A DNA stretch of 64,000 nt. It comes from Stenotrophomonas maltophilia. GTDB lineage: Bacteria > Pseudomonadota > Gammaproteobacteria > Xanthomonadales > Xanthomonadaceae. This document shows positions 61,262 to 64,000 of this stretch, one piece after another. Location: positions 2,914,001-2,978,000 of the forward strand of contig NZ_NERD01000002.1 in NCBI RefSeq assembly GCF_002799155.1, written 5' to 3'. The translations under genes and the position numbers were made by a program. Each line of letters starts with the position of its first letter. Position 1 is the stretch's first letter. The notes under the pieces were generated by a model. That model was not told where the DNA came from, did not search any database, and was given only the letters and a program-made list of their open reading frames with translations.

Positions 61262-61285
61262 ATGCATCAAGCATGCTTGATGCAT
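61262..61285. promoter_or_regulatory. Perfect 24-bp palindrome upstream of OMP/symporter operon
   Basis: Each half reads ATGCATCAAGCA outward-inward, so the 24-mer equals its own reverse complement. It lies 92-115 bases before the ATG at 61170, in the gap between this gene and the SpoU-type gene. It could be an operator for a dimeric regulator. Confidence 0.55.
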
Positions 61286-61375
61286 CGTGACCGGTCGCAA
61301 TCAGCATGTTTTGCAGACGGCACCCGGCAGGCGACCCGCACGATCACACTGAGCTTTGCGGAATGCGCGCAAAAA

Positions 61376-61398
61376 AACCCGGCCGCGAGGGCCGGGTT
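61376..61398 (-). terminator. Rho-independent terminator after the TrmH/SpoU gene
   Basis: On the minus strand AACCCGGCC / GGCCGGGTT (loop CTCGC) followed by TTTTT, 29 bases after the stop at 61428. Confidence 0.9.
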
Positions 61399-61427
61399 CG
61401 GGGTCACGGCACGATGAAACAGCCGCG

Positions 61428-62264
61428 TCAATCGCCGCGGCGGCTCGCCCACTGCGCCAGCAGCACCGCCGTGGCCGAGGCGACGTTCAGGCTCTCCACC
61501 GCACCGCTGCCGGGAATCGAGACCTGCAGGTCGCACTGGCCCGCCAGGCTGCGGTCCATGCCCTCGCCTTCGGCACCCATCACGTACACCAGCCGGCTTG
61601 GCAGCGACGCGCGGAACACATCGTCACCGCCATCGACCAGGGTCGCGGCCAGGCCGAAACCGGATGCACGCAGCTGCGCCATCGCCTGAACGGTCTCCGG
61701 CAGCTGCACCAGTGGCACGGCTTCGGCACCGCCCTCGGCAACGCGCGCGGCGGCACCGGACAACGCCAGCGTGCTGCCGGCCGGCAGCAGCAGCGCCTTG
61801 GCACCGAAGTGCGCGGCCGAGCGCAGGATCGCGCCGAGGTTGTGCGGGTTGCCCACGCCATCAAGCCACAGCGCCAGTGCCGGGCCATCACCGACCTGCT
61901 CCAGCCACTGCGCCAGCGGCAGTGCCGGTGCGCGCAGCACATCGGCCACCACGCCTTCGTGATGGGTGGTACCGGCGAGTTTGTTCAGATCACCATCTTC
62001 GACCACGCGATACCCCACGCGGTTGGCCACGCACCACTTCAGCAGCGGCTGCAGGCGCGGGATGCGCGCCTCCAGCAGGTACAGCTTGCGCAGCGCCTGC
62101 GGCCGCGCTTCGAACGCGGCCAGCACGGCATTCAAGCCGTACAGGCGCAGCTCGTCGCTGCCGCCGCGCCCACCACCGCCCGTGGCCGGCACCTCCGGGC
62201 GCGGCAACGGTGTTGCGCGCGGCGGACGGGCGGATGGACGGCGGTTGTTCCAAGGGTTGTTCAC
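61428..62264 (-). CDS. TrmH/SpoU-family RNA 2'-O-methyltransferase
   Basis: 278 residues from GTG 62264 (GGAGAG 8 bases upstream), placed directly after the symporter stop (TAA-GTG). An N-terminal disordered Arg/Pro/Gly-rich tail precedes an SpoU substrate-binding domain (LYGLNAVLAAFEARPQALRKLYLLEA) and the SpoU catalytic knot: motif 1 DGVGNPHNLGAILRSAAHFG, motif 2 YVMGAEGEGM, motif 3 IPGSGAVESLNVASATAVLL. It methylates ribose in rRNA or tRNA; the exact site is unknown. RlmB-like or YfiF-like. Confidence 0.9.
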   Translation of the reverse strand: MNNPWNNRRPSARPPRATPLPRPEVPATGGGGRGGSDELRLYGLNAVLAAFEARPQALRKLYLLEARIPRLQPLLKWCVANRVGYRVVEDGDLNKLAGTTHHEGVVADVLRAPALPLAQWLEQVGDGPALALWLDGVGNPHNLGAILRSAAHFGAKALLLPAGSTLALSGAAARVAEGGAEAVPLVQLPETVQAMAQLRASGFGLAATLVDGGDDVFRASLPSRLVYVMGAEGEGMDRSLAGQCDLQVSIPGSGAVESLNVASATAVLLAQWASRRGD

Positions 62265-63773
62265 TTACACACTCTCCTGCTTGCGCTGGCGCCAGAAATC
62301 GGCGTTCTTGATGCCCAGGGCATCCGGGTCGAACACCGGATCCAGGCCCAGCTTCTTCTGTCGTTCGTAGTCACGCAGGGCCAGCATCGCCGGCTTCTGG
62401 ATGATGAGGATGGCGATGATGTTCAGCCAGGCCATCAGGCCGACGCCGATGTCACCCAGCGCCCAGGCCAGGGTCGCATTATGGAATGCACCGAACACCA
62501 CCATGCCGATGATGCCAAGGCGCAGCACAAGCACGGTCAGCGGGCGCTTCCTGTTGTGGTTCACATAGCTGAGGTTGGTCTCAGCCATGTAGTAGTAGGC
62601 CATGATGGTGGTGAAGGCGAAGAAGAAGATGGCGATGGACACGAACGCCGAACCCCAGCCCGGAAGCACCGCTTCCACGCCGGCCTGCGCATAGCCCGCA
62701 CCTTCCGGAATGCCGGCCAGGCCCTGGAACAGCGGCGGCGCGCCTTCCACCGGCGAGTACACGTTGTAGGTGCCGCTGGCCAGGATCAGGAACGCGGTGG
62801 CGGTGCACACCATCATGGTGTCGAAATAGATGGCGAAGGCCTGCACGTAGCCCTGCTTGGCCGGATGCGAGACTTCCGAGGCCGCCGCCGCGTGCGGACC
62901 CGAACCCTGCCCGGCTTCATTGGCATAGATGCCGCGCTTGATGCCCCACTCCACCGCCAGGCCCATCATCGCGCCGAACGCGGCGTGGGTGCCGAAGGCG
63001 CTCTTGAAGATGATGCCGAACATCTCCGGCACGCGGTCGTAGTTGATGACCATGATGACGATGGCGGTCAGGATGAAGGCCGCCGCCATGAACGGCACCA
63101 CCACCTCGGCGAAGTTGGCGATGCGCTTGACGCCGCCGAAGATCACCACGCCCAGCAGCAGGCCCACCACGATGCCGATGCCCAGCTTCAGCGCCTGCGC
63201 CGATTCCATGCCCAGCGTCTGGCCGTCCAGCGGACCGCACAGCGCGGTGCCACGGCAGGCGTTGATGATGCTGTCGGCGATGGCGTTGGCCTGCACGCCC
63301 GGCATCAGGAAGCCGGCCGCGATGATCGTGGCGATGGCGAAGGCCAGTGCGTACCACTTCAGGCCCATGGCCTTTTCGATGTAATAGGCCGGGCCACCAC
63401 GGTAGCGGCCTTCGGCATCCTTGGTCTTGTAGATCTGCGCCAGGGTGCATTCCACGTACGAAGTGGATGCGCCGAGGAAGCCCATCACCCACATCCAGAA
63501 GATGGCACCAGGGCCACCGAAGGCGATGGCGGTGGCCACGCCGGCGATGTTGCCGATGCCCATGCGGCCGGCCATCGACATGGCCAGCGCCTGGAACGAG
63601 GACACGCCGGCGTCGGACTTCTCGCCCTTGACGGTGAGGCGGCACATCTCGACGAACCCACGGATCTGCATGAAACGGGTGCGCAGGCTGAAGAACAAGC
63701 CGGCGGCCAGGCACATGAAGATCAGTGCCTTGCTCCAGATGATGCTGTTGATGAAATGTACGGTAGCTTCCAC
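62265..63773 (-). CDS. Na+:alanine symporter family (AGCS) transporter, second copy
   Basis: 502 residues from GTG 63773 (GGAGAG 9 bases upstream). AGCS signatures RMGIGNIAGVATAIAFGGPGAIFWMW, GGPAYYIEKAMGLKWYA, RGIYANEAGQGSGPHAAAASEVSHPAKQG. It is a clear paralogue of 58716-60167, with an extra loop around CRGTALCGPLDGQTLG. It is joined to the SpoU gene with no spacer. The neighbouring upstream stretch (63774-64000) carries only inverted repeats. Confidence 0.93.
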   Translation of the reverse strand: MEATVHFINSIIWSKALIFMCLAAGLFFSLRTRFMQIRGFVEMCRLTVKGEKSDAGVSSFQALAMSMAGRMGIGNIAGVATAIAFGGPGAIFWMWVMGFLGASTSYVECTLAQIYKTKDAEGRYRGGPAYYIEKAMGLKWYALAFAIATIIAAGFLMPGVQANAIADSIINACRGTALCGPLDGQTLGMESAQALKLGIGIVVGLLLGVVIFGGVKRIANFAEVVVPFMAAAFILTAIVIMVINYDRVPEMFGIIFKSAFGTHAAFGAMMGLAVEWGIKRGIYANEAGQGSGPHAAAASEVSHPAKQGYVQAFAIYFDTMMVCTATAFLILASGTYNVYSPVEGAPPLFQGLAGIPEGAGYAQAGVEAVLPGWGSAFVSIAIFFFAFTTIMAYYYMAETNLSYVNHNRKRPLTVLVLRLGIIGMVVFGAFHNATLAWALGDIGVGLMAWLNIIAILIIQKPAMLALRDYERQKKLGLDPVFDPDALGIKNADFWRQRKQESV

Positions 63774-63875
63774 GCGCGCTCTCTCCAGTCGGCGGGTTGT
63801 AAGGACGTCCCGTCGGCTGGAGGGGACCGGTCGATTCTCCCTGATCGACGGCCGCTGCGGTAGCGCCAGAAGGAT

Positions 63876-63977
63876 GGGGTCGGATCCCTTGCGCGCTGCG
63901 CAAGGGCTCTGACCCCGTTCTACCGTTTGGCGGGTTGGGGGTCAGAGCCCTTTTCTGGCGAAAAGGGATCCGACCCC
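63876..63977. repeat. Two GGGGTC-type inverted repeats upstream of the symporter
   Basis: 63876-63916 (GGGGTCGGATCCCTTGCGC / GCGCAAGGGCTCTGACCCC) and 63938-63977 (GGGGTCAGAGCCCTTTT / AAAAGGGATCCGACCCC). Two copies 21 bases apart, in opposite overall orientation. The last 23 bases of the window show nothing further. Confidence 0.85.
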
Positions 63978-64000
63978 GCGCGTTCAGGGCAGCTGCGTGC

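Noticed and set aside
61356..63863. 835-codon frame antisense to the SpoU and symporter genes
   Set aside because: His/Gln/Ala/Arg-rich translation without motifs, opposite two well-supported genes.
63774..63875. Glycine or other riboswitch before the AGCS symporter
   Set aside because: Neither the purine-rich core nor the paired helices of the glycine riboswitch are visible; only the ribosome site and repeats.
1..64000. CRISPR array
   Set aside because: No regularly spaced direct repeats of 23-40 bases with unique spacers; the only tandem repeat is the 3 x 16-base array at 54131-54178.
1..64000. Insertion sequence or transposase gene (including a REP-associated tyrosine transposase)
   Set aside because: REPs are abundant, but no open frame in the window has transposase motifs. 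The mobilising enzyme, if present, is elsewhere.

Overview
The window looks like chromosomal DNA of a Stenotrophomonas species (S. maltophilia complex or a close relative). The GC content is high with strong third-position GC bias. Many short REP palindromes carry a 5'-GTAG head, as described for the S. maltophilia SMAG repeats. The gene neighbourhoods (pilS-pilR-pilB-pilA-pilC-pilD-coaE, otsB-GH15-otsA, rluD-pgeF-DUF4166 divergent from bamD) are of Xanthomonadaceae type. Most of the window is ordinary core genome. The accessory-looking parts are a zeta-toxin-like cassette inside the type IV pilus locus, a PoNi-like immunity gene beside an unknown membrane protein, and dense repeat families between genes.

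Layout. 1-5.7 kb: the 3' end of a sensor kinase gene, a MipA/OmpV outer-membrane protein, clpB with a convincing heat-shock (sigma-32) promoter, a DUF3014 protein and a GST. 5.8-9.7 kb: an NCS2-type permease and the pyruvate:quinone oxidoreductase poxB, separated by a repeat-rich gap. 9.8-14 kb: two small exported proteins and a TonB-dependent receptor. 14.1-18.1 kb: the trehalose operon otsB-GH15-otsA. 18.1-25 kb: DCC and DUF4166 proteins, pgeF-rluD divergent from bamD, a secreted alpha/beta hydrolase and nadE. 25.2-27.3 kb: sucCD. 27.7-38 kb: type IV pilus genes with two pilin genes, and coaE. 38.5 kb: a candidate structured small RNA. 38.9-44 kb: a two-component system, three tandem copies of a secreted-protein gene, and rimK. 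44-47.6 kb: small proteins, a thioesterase, the membrane protein/PoNi pair and a DUF805 protein. 47.9 kb: tRNA-Gly(CCC). 48.1-54 kb: an EstA-like autotransporter esterase, thiS-thiG-trmB and an SLC13-type transporter. 54.2-64 kb: a Rieske protein, an FAH-family enzyme, mscL, an M28 peptidase, two paralogous Na+/alanine-type symporters (one behind an outer-membrane protein gene) and a SpoU-family methyltransferase.

How parts work together. PilS-PilR is the known regulator of sigma-54-dependent pilA transcription, and a near-consensus -24/-12 promoter lies upstream of pilA on the correct strand. PilB, PilC, PilD and the pilins form the assembly pathway. OtsA makes trehalose-6-phosphate, OtsB dephosphorylates it, and the GH15 enzyme between them is a plausible trehalase or related alpha-glucosidase.

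The non-coding content is the most interesting part. A three-copy family of ~100 bp elements has arms that differ between copies yet stay complementary, with two inner hairpins whose loops are conserved. Two other inverted-repeat families have cores GGGGTCAGA and GGGGACGGAGG. A ~130 nt multi-helix RNA candidate ends in a U-run at 38.53-38.66 kb. A perfect 24 bp palindrome lies upstream of an outer-membrane-protein/symporter operon. All product names rest on reading the translations and motifs; no database search was run.
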